Source: QYOJ01 sp043806735 (lineage in GTDB: Bacteria > Bacteroidota > Bacteroidia > Bacteroidales > FEN-979). From it: a DNA stretch of 17,641 nucleotides. Positions 1 through 6,860 of this stretch are shown here, in pieces. A model generated the notes under the pieces. That model was not told the DNA's origin. It did not search any database and saw only the letters and a list, made by a program, of their open reading frames with translations. Location of the stretch: the NCBI GenBank assembly GCA_043806735.1, contig JAZDGR010000018.1:1-17641 (forward strand), in the 5' to 3' direction. Made by a program: the position numbers and the translations under genes. How positions within the stretch are numbered: the first letter of the stretch is position 1; each line of letters starts with the position of its first letter.

Positions 1-402
1 AACCGGCAGAGCTAAACCAATGGGCGAGAGGCAAATAGCAAACCCGAAAAAAGCGAGCAGATCAGCCAGGTATATGGGATTTCTTGAGACTTTATAAGGT
101 CCGGCGGATGCCAGGATATCTTTGCGTATCCTGAATGACATTACACGTTCCGACGAAAGTATAGTTCCTGCCCACATCCGCAGAAAGGTTGCCAGGATCA
201 TAATGAAGGCCACCAGGATGAATCCAATCCTTACAGACAACTCCCGTGATAATCCTGCCAGTTTGCCTGCCAGTACCATATTCGCTGGAACTCCCGGGAA
301 ACCGAAGAAAGAGATCAGGCAGACCAGTAAAACGATGCTTAACGAGATGAATATCCTTGCTTCAAACTCAACACGCTGAATATCTGCAATACTTGTTTTC
401 AT
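1..402 (-). CDS. isoprenylcysteine/phospholipid methyltransferase-like membrane protein (partial, C-terminus outside window)
   Basis: The 134 visible codons read from an ATG at 402 to the window edge without a stop, so the C-terminus is missing. Hydrophobic stretches at about residues 17-35 and 59-75 look like membrane helices. They are followed by GPYKVSRNPIYLADLLAFFG at about residues 103-122, which matches the GPYxxxRxPxYxG signature of the ICMT/PEMT family. That family comprises integral-membrane SAM-dependent methyltransferases acting on lipids, isoprenyl cysteines or small lipophilic acceptors. The SAM-binding C-terminal part lies outside the window, so activity and substrate cannot be judged. 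The start codon was chosen because it is the first ATG after the upstream repeat tract. The gene is codirectional with the lipid kinase upstream of it, about 90 bp away, so lipid-related co-expression is possible but not shown. Confidence 0.75.
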   Translation of the reverse strand, partial: MKTSIADIQRVEFEARIFISLSIVLLVCLISFFGFPGVPANMVLAGKLAGLSRELSVRIGFILVAFIMILATFLRMWAGTILSSERVMSFRIRKDILASAGPYKVSRNPIYLADLLAFFGFAICLSPIGLALPV

Positions 403-414
403 GGTTATATTGTT

Positions 415-456
415 GGTTTCAGGTTTCAGGTTTCAGGTTTCAGGTTTCTGGTTTCG
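415..456. repeat. heptamer tandem tract, unit ggtttca, six copies
   Basis: Four exact copies of ggtttca are followed by ggtttct and ggtttcg. The tract fills the space between the start of the methyltransferase-like gene and the end of the lipid kinase. It is one of a set of similar short tracts in this window with different units. Confidence 0.9.
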
Positions 457-464
457 GGTTACTT

Positions 465-492
465 CACTTTTCACTATTCACTTTTCACTATT
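465..492. repeat. two exact copies of a 14-bp unit beside the lipid kinase stop codon
   Basis: The unit cacttttcactatt occurs twice exactly (465-478, 479-492) and is followed by the half-unit cgctatt. The kinase stop codon (495-497 on the minus strand) lies inside that half-unit, so the tract directly touches the end of the gene. Confidence 0.85.
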
Positions 493-494
493 CG

Positions 495-1427
495 CTATTC
501 CTTATATCTGATTTTCATTGCTCCGGGTATGATCCCTACCGTACACGGAGTTTTCCCGAGAAGTTCCCCGTCCGACTCGATCCATACCGGTTGTTCTGAA
601 TCAATGGAGATCTCTTTGACCTTACTGATGGAAAAATAGTTTGAATGGATATGACTTCCCGCGTATACCTTACCGAAATTCAGGAACCTTTTTAACAGGT
701 TCATCTCATGGATCTGCAGCACATCAAGCAAACCATCATCTGTTCGTCCCCCAGGTGTAAGTCTCATCCCTCCGGCACAATAGATGCCGTTGCCGATGGT
801 AACCCCGATCAGTTTTTTCGATTCAGCCGGTTGTTGATCAAGTGTCATCGTCATTTGAGATGCCTTGTAATGAAACAGGTGTGACAAAGCCACTAACCCG
901 AAAGCGATCCTTCCCCCGAAATGCTTAAGTTTCATACCCACCCGGGAAACAACAGATCCTCCGATCCCGACCTGGCATTCACTGATGAACAGGCGTTCGC
1001 AGCAACGATCATTTCTATCCTTGTAAGTGACAAAACCCACATCCATCACTTTTGCTGCTGATTTACAGATCAGGTTCAATTGGTCACTGATTGAACCCGG
1101 CAGCCCCAGCGTTTGTGCTACCCCGCTTCCACTGCCACAGTTTACGATACCCAACTCGCACTGATCATTTACCGGTTTTCTGTTCCCTATGAGCCCGTTG
1201 ATAACTTCATTGATCGTCCCGTCGCCCCCGACTGCGATAATGATCCTTGCACCCCCTTCGGCAGCTTCACGGGCAAAGATGATGGCATCGCCCTGTCGGG
1301 AGGTTTCCATTAACAGATAATTCTTACCGAACCTTCTTTCCAGCTCAGACACCAGTTGACTTTTCAGCTTTTTTGCCTTTCCACCACCTGCTACCGGATT
1401 GAAAATAATATGGACTAAAGTTTTCAT
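495..1427 (-). CDS. diacylglycerol kinase / lipid kinase family protein (YegS/DagK/LCB5 type)
   Basis: At 310 aa this is a normal length for the soluble bacterial DagK/YegS family, which transfers phosphate from ATP to diacylglycerol or related lipids at the inner face of the membrane. The N-terminus begins with the family's FNPVAGGGKA segment (residues 9-18). The nucleotide-binding GGDGT motif is at 67-71 within IIIAVGGDGTINEVINGL. The second glycine loop reads NCGSGSGVAQTLGLP, where relatives often have GSGNG or GTGND, so the usual Asn is replaced by Ser. The C-terminal half contains GNGIYCAGGMRLTPGGRTDD and GLLDVLQI, which correspond to the conserved second domain. The ATG at 1427 is preceded by AAAGGATA, a modest ribosome site. 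The gene is adjacent to a putative lipid or isoprenyl methyltransferase, which fits membrane-lipid metabolism. The actual lipid substrate is unknown. Confidence 0.88.
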   Translation of the reverse strand: MKTLVHIIFNPVAGGGKAKKLKSQLVSELERRFGKNYLLMETSRQGDAIIFAREAAEGGARIIIAVGGDGTINEVINGLIGNRKPVNDQCELGIVNCGSGSGVAQTLGLPGSISDQLNLICKSAAKVMDVGFVTYKDRNDRCCERLFISECQVGIGGSVVSRVGMKLKHFGGRIAFGLVALSHLFHYKASQMTMTLDQQPAESKKLIGVTIGNGIYCAGGMRLTPGGRTDDGLLDVLQIHEMNLLKRFLNFGKVYAGSHIHSNYFSISKVKEISIDSEQPVWIESDGELLGKTPCTVGIIPGAMKIRYKE

Positions 1428-1435
1428 TATCCTTT

Positions 1436-1467
1436 CATTTCACCATTTCACCATCTCACCATCTCAC
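1436..1467. repeat. octamer tract: two catttcac then two catctcac
   Basis: Four contiguous 8-bp units occupy 1436-1443, 1444-1451, 1452-1459 and 1460-1467. The first pair is identical and the second pair is identical with one base changed. The tract lies in the probable 5' untranslated region of the lipid kinase, between its start codon and the candidate -7 box. Confidence 0.9.
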
Positions 1468-1470
1468 CAA

Positions 1471-1478
1471 CAAAAGTA
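1471..1478 (-). promoter_or_regulatory. candidate Bacteroidota -7 box upstream of the lipid kinase
   Basis: The minus strand reads TACTTTTG, an exact fit to TAnnTTTG, about 44 bp upstream of the kinase start. No convincing TTG-type -33 box is visible at the usual spacing. If used, transcription would begin just before the octamer tract and place it in the leader. Confidence 0.35.
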
Positions 1479-1631
1479 TCCCTACTGACATGCATATCAG
1501 AATTGGTTTTCCGGAAGTCAGAAGTTGATCTTGCGGATTTTGCAAAAAAAGAAGTTAAATGTATAAGGCTGGCAATTTATTGCCTAAAACCAACTTGACC
1601 ACCAGGGATTAAAGGGTGGTTTTTGCATAAA

Positions 1632-2039
1632 TTAATAATTTTTATTTGAGAATTTGCAGCTTTTGCTAAAAAGAACGAAGGTAGAGCTCATAAATCCTCC
1701 TCCATAATGGTCAGGCCCGTACGAATAGGACAGGGTGGTTTCCACACCTACTTCCAGATATACTTTTCTTGAAACACGGAACAGGGTATTGATCAACACC
1801 GGGAAATCCAGTGCATTCGATTCAAAAATGCTCCCATACCCCCCGCCAATCCTGGCGGTTAAATAAAATCTATTGGAATGAACCAATACCCTTTCATAAT
1901 TCAGGGAGCCAAAGAAGATGGCGTTTCCGAGAAGTTCGATATAAAAAGAATTGTTCTTCAGAAGAATTGCGCTTTTGTCTTTGGCGGCTTTTCTGATGCT
2001 GTCAATCACTTTGATTTGTTCGCGTGATGTCAGACGCAA
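1632..2039 (-). CDS. short outer-membrane beta-barrel-like protein, probably truncated at both ends
   Basis: The open frame starts at a TTG (2039) and gives 135 aa. No in-frame ATG is available upstream before a stop. Residues 30-48 (NNSFYIELLGNAIFFGSLN) and the following alternating hydrophobic/polar strands (FYLTARIGGGYGSIF, KVYLEVGVETTLSYSYG) resemble a widespread Bacteroidota envelope protein family. As I know that family, it runs to roughly 170-210 aa with an N-terminal signal peptide. Here no clean signal peptide is present and the barrel stops after STFVL with a short unrelated tail. A decayed gene is therefore likely. The alternative is a short cytoplasmic hypothetical protein. The DNA around it is AT-rich compared with its neighbours. 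Function is unknown beyond the barrel-like pattern. Confidence 0.45.
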   Translation of the reverse strand: MRLTSREQIKVIDSIRKAAKDKSAILLKNNSFYIELLGNAIFFGSLNYERVLVHSNRFYLTARIGGGYGSIFESNALDFPVLINTLFRVSRKVYLEVGVETTLSYSYGPDHYGGGFMSSTFVLFSKSCKFSNKNY

Positions 2040-2197
2040 CGATGATCTGATAATGAATAATTTGCATAATTGACTAATGCCGAAATTTAAGAAATGTTTT
2101 TTTGTAAAAATTGCAATTTATTTATGAAAATGTTGCAGTAAATGCAAAAAACGCGGATTTAATGCGCGTAGAATTTTTTTTCACAGGGATATCTCCT

Positions 2198-2205
2198 TAT
2201 ATTTG
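2198..2205 (+). promoter_or_regulatory. candidate -7 box (TATATTTG) for the small membrane-protein cluster
   Basis: TATATTTG fits TAnnTTTG exactly and sits 40 bp upstream of the 38-codon gene at 2246, in an AT-rich gap of about 200 bp. A T-run lies around the -33 position but there is no clear TTTG. Confidence 0.35.
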
Positions 2206-2245
2206 AATATTAAGAGAAATTTACCCGCGACTTGACAACCGGTCA

Positions 2246-2362
2246 ATGAAAAAGAAGTTCAAATTTGATTTTATCTTCCTGGTCGTTCTTTTCCTAGGTG
2301 TTTTTTTATTGATCTACCTCTCCATCAATATCATCGATAAAATTCACTCTACAAAGAGGTAA
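2246..2362 (+). CDS. 38-aa single-pass membrane miniprotein (unrecognised)
   Basis: An ATG at 2246 opens 38 codons ending in TAA at 2360-2362. The protein has a lysine-rich start (MKKKFKFDF), one hydrophobic helix at about residues 9-30 (IFLVVLFLGVFLLIYLSINI) and a charged tail ending KIHSTKR. This follows the positive-inside pattern of a single-pass inner-membrane peptide. It is followed closely by two more small hydrophobic proteins on the same strand, so the three may be one operon. I do not recognise a family. The evidence for expression is the ATG, the good membrane-helix pattern and the candidate promoter upstream. A chance frame is still possible at this length. Confidence 0.4.
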   Translation: MKKKFKFDFIFLVVLFLGVFLLIYLSINIIDKIHSTKR

Positions 2363-2379
2363 TAAAATTAATCGGAACA

Positions 2380-2703
2380 TTGATCCTTCCCATTCCTATT
2401 GCAATCTTTATCAGAAGTTTAACTTTATCAGAAAAGAAAACTTCTGTAATTCCCAATAGGAAAGAGGTCATTCTTGCCATTGTTTTTTTAGTCGTCGCCC
2501 TTTGTATTGCTATTTTATTTATTCGGTTGTACGAAACCTATTTTGATACTGCATTCAAAGACCATCTTATCCTTCCTCCATTGATAAATTCTTTTGTGAT
2601 TATTCTTTACGCAATTAACTATCTGACAAACAATGAAGTCAAATTATCCGGAATACTGAGTGGAGTATTATTAGGGATGGCGATATATATTTTTTTTATG
2701 TAA
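2380..2703 (+). CDS. small multi-pass membrane protein (unrecognised, start uncertain)
   Basis: The frame gives 107 aa from a TTG at 2380. The reading frame stays open upstream to about 2341 with protein-like sequence (LYKEVIKLIGT) but offers no ATG, so the true start may be a weak codon overlapping the 38-aa gene. Three hydrophobic segments are visible at about residues 1-12, 30-48 and 65-106. A charged loop (RLYETYFDTAFKDH) sits between the second and third. No known motif was found. The next gene starts 16 bp downstream on the same strand, which suggests a shared transcript. The role is unknown; only the membrane location is supported. Confidence 0.55.
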   Translation: MILPIPIAIFIRSLTLSEKKTSVIPNRKEVILAIVFLVVALCIAILFIRLYETYFDTAFKDHLILPPLINSFVIILYAINYLTNNEVKLSGILSGVLLGMAIYIFFM

Positions 2704-2719
2704 CTTAAATCTTAACGTT

Positions 2720-3226
2720 ATGGAAAACAACGACGAAGGTTCACCCGTTCTGGTAAAAGATACGGGGACAGTGAATACTGTTCAAAAAAAACGGGAAGAT
2801 CTGTTCTGGGTCCAGGCAGCTATTTTAGCCTTGTTATTGATCATTTCGGGGATTACATTTATGTTCTCAAATGATGTGAAAGTTGACAAAGTAATCAAAA
2901 TAGTGTTTGCACCCTTCTTATCAATCGTTCCCTTGATTTTTATCCTTACTATCGTCAGAGACTGGATAAAACGTTTTAACAGCAACGAATATACCCGGGC
3001 AGAGATCATCAAATACGTTGTGATATCTGTCCTAATCACAATCGTAGCTACCTTTATGATGAAAGGATTATCCATGATTACTACATCTGAAGTACTGGTT
3101 GCTCTACTGATTGCGATATTGAGTATCATCAGCTTTATCGGGGGAAAAATCAGGAACATTGTTGGCATGTCCATATTGACTGGGGTATCAGAAGGAGTCA
3201 TTATTTTTATGGTTTTCTTCTTCTAA
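2720..3226 (+). CDS. four-helix membrane protein, 168 aa (unrecognised)
   Basis: An ATG at 2720 opens 168 codons. The first about 28 residues are polar and acidic (MENNDEGSPVLVKDTG), followed by four hydrophobic segments at about 30-50, 58-80, 97-117 and 124-166. Between helices two and three lies a charged patch, RDWIKRFNSNEYTRAEIIK. No catalytic or transport motif is recognisable. It is the third of three small membrane proteins in a row, ahead of a regulator gene 160 bp downstream. The set could be a small membrane complex, but nothing in the sequence shows a partner or substrate. Confidence 0.65.
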   Translation: MENNDEGSPVLVKDTGTVNTVQKKREDLFWVQAAILALLLIISGITFMFSNDVKVDKVIKIVFAPFLSIVPLIFILTIVRDWIKRFNSNEYTRAEIIKYVVISVLITIVATFMMKGLSMITTSEVLVALLIAILSIISFIGGKIRNIVGMSILTGVSEGVIIFMVFFF

Positions 3227-3387
3227 GTTGAGAAATCACAGGCCGTATTCTGCCTGGGAACGCGAACATCTTAAAAACAGAAATTGGATTATTGGTCCTT
3301 CCGGGGATAGCAAAAGCCAATTGCGATCCATTCAAAAAAAAATTCCCTTTGTTGCATTTATTACTAAAATGTGTTGTAAATTGCGAT

Positions 3388-4392
3388 ATGAAATCCGCTA
3401 CTGGCATTCAGGAGGCTCTTTTTCAGATAATTAAGGAAAAACTCCCCACTCATGTTTCCTTTGTTCACGAGCTTTCCGAATTGCTTGGGGTCAGCTACGA
3501 CAGCGCTTACCGCCGCATCCGCGGAGAGAAAGAACTCTCGTTTGAAGAACTCCGGATCCTGAGTGACCATTTCAGAATTTCCCTCGATACTCTTTTCAAT
3601 GTTAACAGCCAGAATATCCTCTTTAATTCAATGGCTATCGGAGAACAGGGATTCAGCTTTGGTCAATGGCTGCAGGCCATCCTGGTAGAAACAAAAGATA
3701 TCCATTCCTGCAAGCAGAAAGAGATCATCTATTCGGCTAAAGACATTCCGATCTTTCATTTTTTTGAGTTCCCGGATCTCTTTGCTTTTAAGTCCTATTT
3801 CTGGAACAAGGTCCTGTTCTCCACACCTGGCTATGAACAGAAGAAATTTACATTTGAGGTAGATGAACAGGCGATGGGATTGGTACGGATGATCTTATCT
3901 ACCTACAACCGGATCCCAACCATTGAGCTTTGGAATGAAGAGACCTTCAACAGCCTGATACGGCAGATCGAGTTTTGCAATGTGTGCGGTTATTTCTCTA
4001 CCAAGGGGGATGCCCTGAAGGTCCTTAACGGTGTGGGGACCATGGTTTCCCACCTGGAGCAGCAAGCGGCTGCGGGATTCAGATTCCTGCATGGCGAATC
4101 CCCGGAAGGGGTTGAGGGAAGCTACCGACTCTATTGCAATGAAGTTCTCCTTGGTGACAATACCATTTTTGTTTTGAAAGACGGGAGAACCAAGACCTTC
4201 CTGACTTACAATGTCATCAATCTCCTCGTCACGGAAAATCCCATGTTCTGCAAACAGATTGAATCCTCCCTGCGCAATCTCACTAAAAAATCGACCCTGA
4301 TCAGCAGCTCTTCCGAAAAAGAGCGGCAACGGTTTTTTCATATTCTTACCTCTAAGATCAATGAGCTGAGGGGAAGGATACAGGGATCGTGA
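3388..4392 (+). CDS. helix-turn-helix transcriptional regulator, 334 aa
   Basis: The frame is open from a TTG at 3292, but the ATG at 3388 (MKSATGIQEALF) is the better start because the family-like region begins there. Residues about 25-70 form a Cro/CI-like helix-turn-helix: HELSELLGVSYDSAYRRIRG is the recognition region and SFEELRILSDHFRISLDTLF follows it. This N-terminus is typical of a Bacteroidota family of orphan regulators. The remaining about 260 residues are a globular, probably ligand- or protein-sensing part that I cannot name. It contains FNSLIRQIEFCNVCGYF and a helical end rich in Ser and Lys. Its stop codon (4390-4392) lies inside the first unit of a repeat tract. It may regulate the membrane-protein cluster before it or the transporters after it; neither is shown. 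Confidence 0.75.
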   Translation: MKSATGIQEALFQIIKEKLPTHVSFVHELSELLGVSYDSAYRRIRGEKELSFEELRILSDHFRISLDTLFNVNSQNILFNSMAIGEQGFSFGQWLQAILVETKDIHSCKQKEIIYSAKDIPIFHFFEFPDLFAFKSYFWNKVLFSTPGYEQKKFTFEVDEQAMGLVRMILSTYNRIPTIELWNEETFNSLIRQIEFCNVCGYFSTKGDALKVLNGVGTMVSHLEQQAAAGFRFLHGESPEGVEGSYRLYCNEVLLGDNTIFVLKDGRTKTFLTYNVINLLVTENPMFCKQIESSLRNLTKKSTLISSSSEKERQRFFHILTSKINELRGRIQGS

Positions 4393-4456
4393 CTGGTGAC
4401 TGGTGAGTGGTGAGTAGTGCAGTGGTGCAGTGGTGAGTTAGTGCAGTGGTGTCGTG
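4389..4456. repeat. compound 7/8-bp tandem tract touching the regulator stop codon
   Basis: The units in order are gtgactg twice, gtgagtg, gtgagta, gtgcagtg twice, gtgagtta, gtgcagtg and gtgtcgtg. The unit length changes from 7 to 8 bp part way through. The regulator's TGA at 4390-4392 is part of the first unit. Confidence 0.85.
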
Positions 4457-4517
4457 GGGAGGTGGAAGGCTAATTTTGGATTCTGGATTCTAAAAAAATC
4501 CGTTAATTTGTTCTCTA

Positions 4518-4584
4518 ATCCCTGATCCCTAATCGCTTTGCTTCGTCACTATGTTCCTCGCAATGACAATTATCCCTGATCCCT
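4518..4584. repeat. GTCATTGCGAGG-type dispersed repeat flanked by 13-bp direct repeats
   Basis: On the minus strand, 4567-4533 reads GTCATTGCGAGGAACATAGT followed by GACGAAGCAAAGC. This is the common GTCATTGCGAGG...CGACGAAGCAA short repeat seen scattered in many bacterial genomes. It is bracketed by two exact copies of atccctgatccct (4518-4530 and 4572-4584), themselves a frequent low-complexity repeat in this type of genome. The element separates the regulator from the transporter pair. Confidence 0.7.
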
Positions 4585-4589
4585 GAACC

Positions 4590-5693
4590 ATGAAAGAACT
4601 TTACGAAAAAAACAAATTTTTCTTTATCATAGTAGCCATACTTGTTCTTGGGTTCCTGGTCTGGTATTTTTCAAACATCGTTAGTTACCTGTTAATTGCG
4701 GCGGTCGTTTCCCTGGTCGGACAGCCGCTGGTGAGGTTGTTTGAGAAGATCCGGTTCGGGAAATTCCGGTTTCCGTCCACGCTGGGCGTCATACTGACCT
4801 TACTCATCCTGCTGGTTCTTTTCATAGGATTTTTCAGTTTTTTCCTTCCGCTGATCTTCCGGGAAGCTCAACTAATCTCCTCGATTGATGCGACGAAACT
4901 TCATTCCTACTACCAAAATGAGATCACGTGGATCGAGGATCAACTAATCGGCTTCGGATTGCTGAAAAAAGGGGCCGGCATTTTGACGGCTATTCAGGAT
5001 ACCACCATGAGGTTTATCAGCGTCGATATGTTTTCAAACCTGATTTCCGGCATATTCACCTTCACGGGAACTTTCTTTTTCGACCTTTTCTCGGTCCTTT
5101 TTATCTCGTTCTTTTTCCTGAAAGATCCGATGATGTCACATCGGATCGTCCTTACGCTTGTTCCGGATTCCTATGCTGATCAGACCAAACGGGTTCTTCA
5201 GCAAAGTAAATTTCTGTTATCCAGATATTTTATCGGGTTGTTCCTGGATGTCATTGCCATGATCATCTCCTATGCGATCGGACTCAGCATTATCGGGATT
5301 GACGGAGCGCTGGTGATTGCCTTTTTTGCAGGGATCGTCAACATCATTCCTTATCTCGGTCCGTTGATCGGAGCCGGCATGGGCGTGATCCTGGGGGTCA
5401 CCACCCTACTCAGCATCGGGCAATACGGAATGATCGGCCATACTGCTCTGATGATCCTGCTGGTCTTTGGCATTGTGATTCTGCTCGACAATGTCCTGTA
5501 TCAACCGCTGATCTACGGGAAGAGCGTAAAAGCCCATCCCATAGAGATCTTCCTGGTGATCATCGCCGCCGGAAGCATCGGGGGGATCATCGGGATGATC
5601 ATTGCCGTTCCAACCTATACCTTTTTACGCATTGTGGCGAAGGAGTTTCTCAGTCAGTTCAAGGTGGTGAGAAGCTTAACCGGATCCTTGTAA
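4590..5693 (+). CDS. AI-2E family transporter (first of a tandem pair)
   Basis: The protein is 367 aa and rich in hydrophobic helices, with about eight predicted membrane segments in the arrangement typical of the AI-2E/PerM/TqsA family. The characteristic C-terminal block GKSVKAHPIEIFLVIIAAG (about residues 310-328), followed by GGIIGMIIAVPTYTFLRI, is clear. The middle IIPYLGPLIGAGMGVILG is also a family hallmark. Members export or exchange small molecules such as autoinducer-2, or act as sodium-driven antiporters; the substrate here is unknown. The ATG at 4590 is chosen because the next gene begins with the same MKELY-KNK-FFII pattern. No Shine-Dalgarno site is visible. The paralogue follows after 15 bp, so the two are almost certainly cotranscribed. 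Confidence 0.88.
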   Translation: MKELYEKNKFFFIIVAILVLGFLVWYFSNIVSYLLIAAVVSLVGQPLVRLFEKIRFGKFRFPSTLGVILTLLILLVLFIGFFSFFLPLIFREAQLISSIDATKLHSYYQNEITWIEDQLIGFGLLKKGAGILTAIQDTTMRFISVDMFSNLISGIFTFTGTFFFDLFSVLFISFFFLKDPMMSHRIVLTLVPDSYADQTKRVLQQSKFLLSRYFIGLFLDVIAMIISYAIGLSIIGIDGALVIAFFAGIVNIIPYLGPLIGAGMGVILGVTTLLSIGQYGMIGHTALMILLVFGIVILLDNVLYQPLIYGKSVKAHPIEIFLVIIAAGSIGGIIGMIIAVPTYTFLRIVAKEFLSQFKVVRSLTGSL

Positions 5694-5708
5694 GTTTAAA
5701 AAACCGAT

Positions 5709-6812
5709 ATGAAAGAGCTTTATCAAAAGAACAAACTGTTTTTCATCATTCTTTTCATTGCGATTGCGGGATTTCTGTTCTGGTATTTCTCCGGCATCGT
5801 GACGATACTTTTAATTTCAGTGATTGTTTTTATTATCGGGGAACCTCTGGTTGCACTAATCGACCGGATTAAAATCGGGAAACGTAGGTTCCCCCACCTG
5901 CTCAGCACCATCCTTACCCTCTTGCTGATCATGGTGGTTTTTTTCTCCCTCTGCAGTTTCTTCATTCCGCTTATTATTCAGGAGGCCCGGTTGATCTCGA
6001 CCATTGAAATGCACAAATTGGCGTCCTATTACAGCAAGCAGATAAATGGATTGCAGAATATCCTGATCGATTTCGGAGTCATGCCTCATGAGATGTCGGT
6101 GACGACTTTTATTGAAAAAAAACTGTTCAACATTGTCAACTTCGGGTTCTTTTCCGACCTTGTCAAGGATATTTTTTCTTTCACCGGCAAATTCTTTTTT
6201 GACACTTTTTCAGTCATCTTTCTCTCCTTCTTTTTCCTTCATGATACGACGATGATCAGGCGGGTGGTTTTATTACTGGTTCATCAAAAATACGAGGAGC
6301 AAACCATCCGGGTACTGGATAAAAGCAAGCACCTGCTTTCCCGTTACTACATCGGACTGATGATCAACATCATGGTTATGGTTACCCTTTACACATGTGG
6401 TTTGCTTATTATCGGGGTAAAAGGGGCGCTGGTCATCGGGCTCTTCGGAGGAATTATTCATATTATTCCTTACCTGGGTCCGGTTATGGCCACCATGATG
6501 GGTGTGGTGCTAGGCGTTACGGGTGTGGTCAGCGTGGGCGACTATGCGATGATGGGCTCAACTGCCCTCAGGATCATCCTGGTTTACCTGACCGCTATCC
6601 TGATAGATGTGATCGTTCTGGAGCCAATAATCTATGGGAAAAGCGTCAAAGCTCATCCGGTTGAGATCTTCCTTGTAATCATTGCAGCCGGAAGTATCGG
6701 CGGGATTCCGGCAATGATCATCGCAGTTCCTTCTTACACGTTTATCCGGATCGTCCTGAAGGAATTCCTGAGTCAATTCCAGGTTGTCCGGAGCCTGACC
6801 GGCCATTTATGA
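5709..6812 (+). CDS. AI-2E family transporter (second of a tandem pair)
   Basis: This is the same family and exactly the same length (367 aa) as the preceding gene. The two align from end to end: both start MKELY, share GKSVKAHP-EIFLVIIAAG near residue 310 and finish with EFLSQF-VVRSLTG. This points to a tandem duplication followed by divergence. The differences concentrate in the extracytoplasmic loop at about residues 95-155, where substrate-interacting or partner-interacting parts of the family would lie. About eight membrane helices are predicted. The two products might form a heteromer, or they may have split substrates. Neither can be told from the sequence. It is followed by a candidate promoter, so the next genes are probably a separate transcript. 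Confidence 0.88.
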   Translation: MKELYQKNKLFFIILFIAIAGFLFWYFSGIVTILLISVIVFIIGEPLVALIDRIKIGKRRFPHLLSTILTLLLIMVVFFSLCSFFIPLIIQEARLISTIEMHKLASYYSKQINGLQNILIDFGVMPHEMSVTTFIEKKLFNIVNFGFFSDLVKDIFSFTGKFFFDTFSVIFLSFFFLHDTTMIRRVVLLLVHQKYEEQTIRVLDKSKHLLSRYYIGLMINIMVMVTLYTCGLLIIGVKGALVIGLFGGIIHIIPYLGPVMATMMGVVLGVTGVVSVGDYAMMGSTALRIILVYLTAILIDVIVLEPIIYGKSVKAHPVEIFLVIIAAGSIGGIPAMIIAVPSYTFIRIVLKEFLSQFQVVRSLTGHL

Positions 6813-6836
6813 TACCTCATCCTCGATAAAAAGAAC

Positions 6837-6844
6837 TATCTTTG
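6837..6844 (+). promoter_or_regulatory. candidate -7 box (TATCTTTG) for the YtxH/holin/radical SAM run
   Basis: TATCTTTG fits TAnnTTTG exactly and lies 16 bp before the ATG at 6861. A clear -33 box is not visible. The position suggests that the four-gene run downstream has its own promoter. Confidence 0.45.
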
Positions 6845-6860
6845 ATAAAACTTTTGAATC

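Noticed and set aside
415..456. Possible CRISPR array or phage attachment site in the heptamer and other tandem tracts.
   Set aside because: The units are contiguous with no unique spacers, and no cas genes or integrase lie nearby.
1113..1313. Plus-strand frames inside the lipid kinase and similar antisense frames in other genes.
   Set aside because: They lack motifs and follow the codon pattern of the opposite-strand genes, so they are shadows.
1598..1624. ACCACC...GGTGGT hairpin followed by five T on the plus strand, resembling a terminator.
   Set aside because: No plus-strand gene ends before it, the stem is only 6 bp with an 11-bp loop, and on the minus strand it lacks a T-run. Not reported as a terminator.
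3377..3384. TAAATTGC as a -7 box for the regulator.
   Set aside because: It deviates from TAnnTTTG and lies only 3 bp before the ATG, too close to be convincing.
3228..3434. Plus-strand 68-codon frame overlapping the start of the regulator.
   Set aside because: It has no recognisable pattern and overlaps the regulator in another frame; it is most likely a chance frame.
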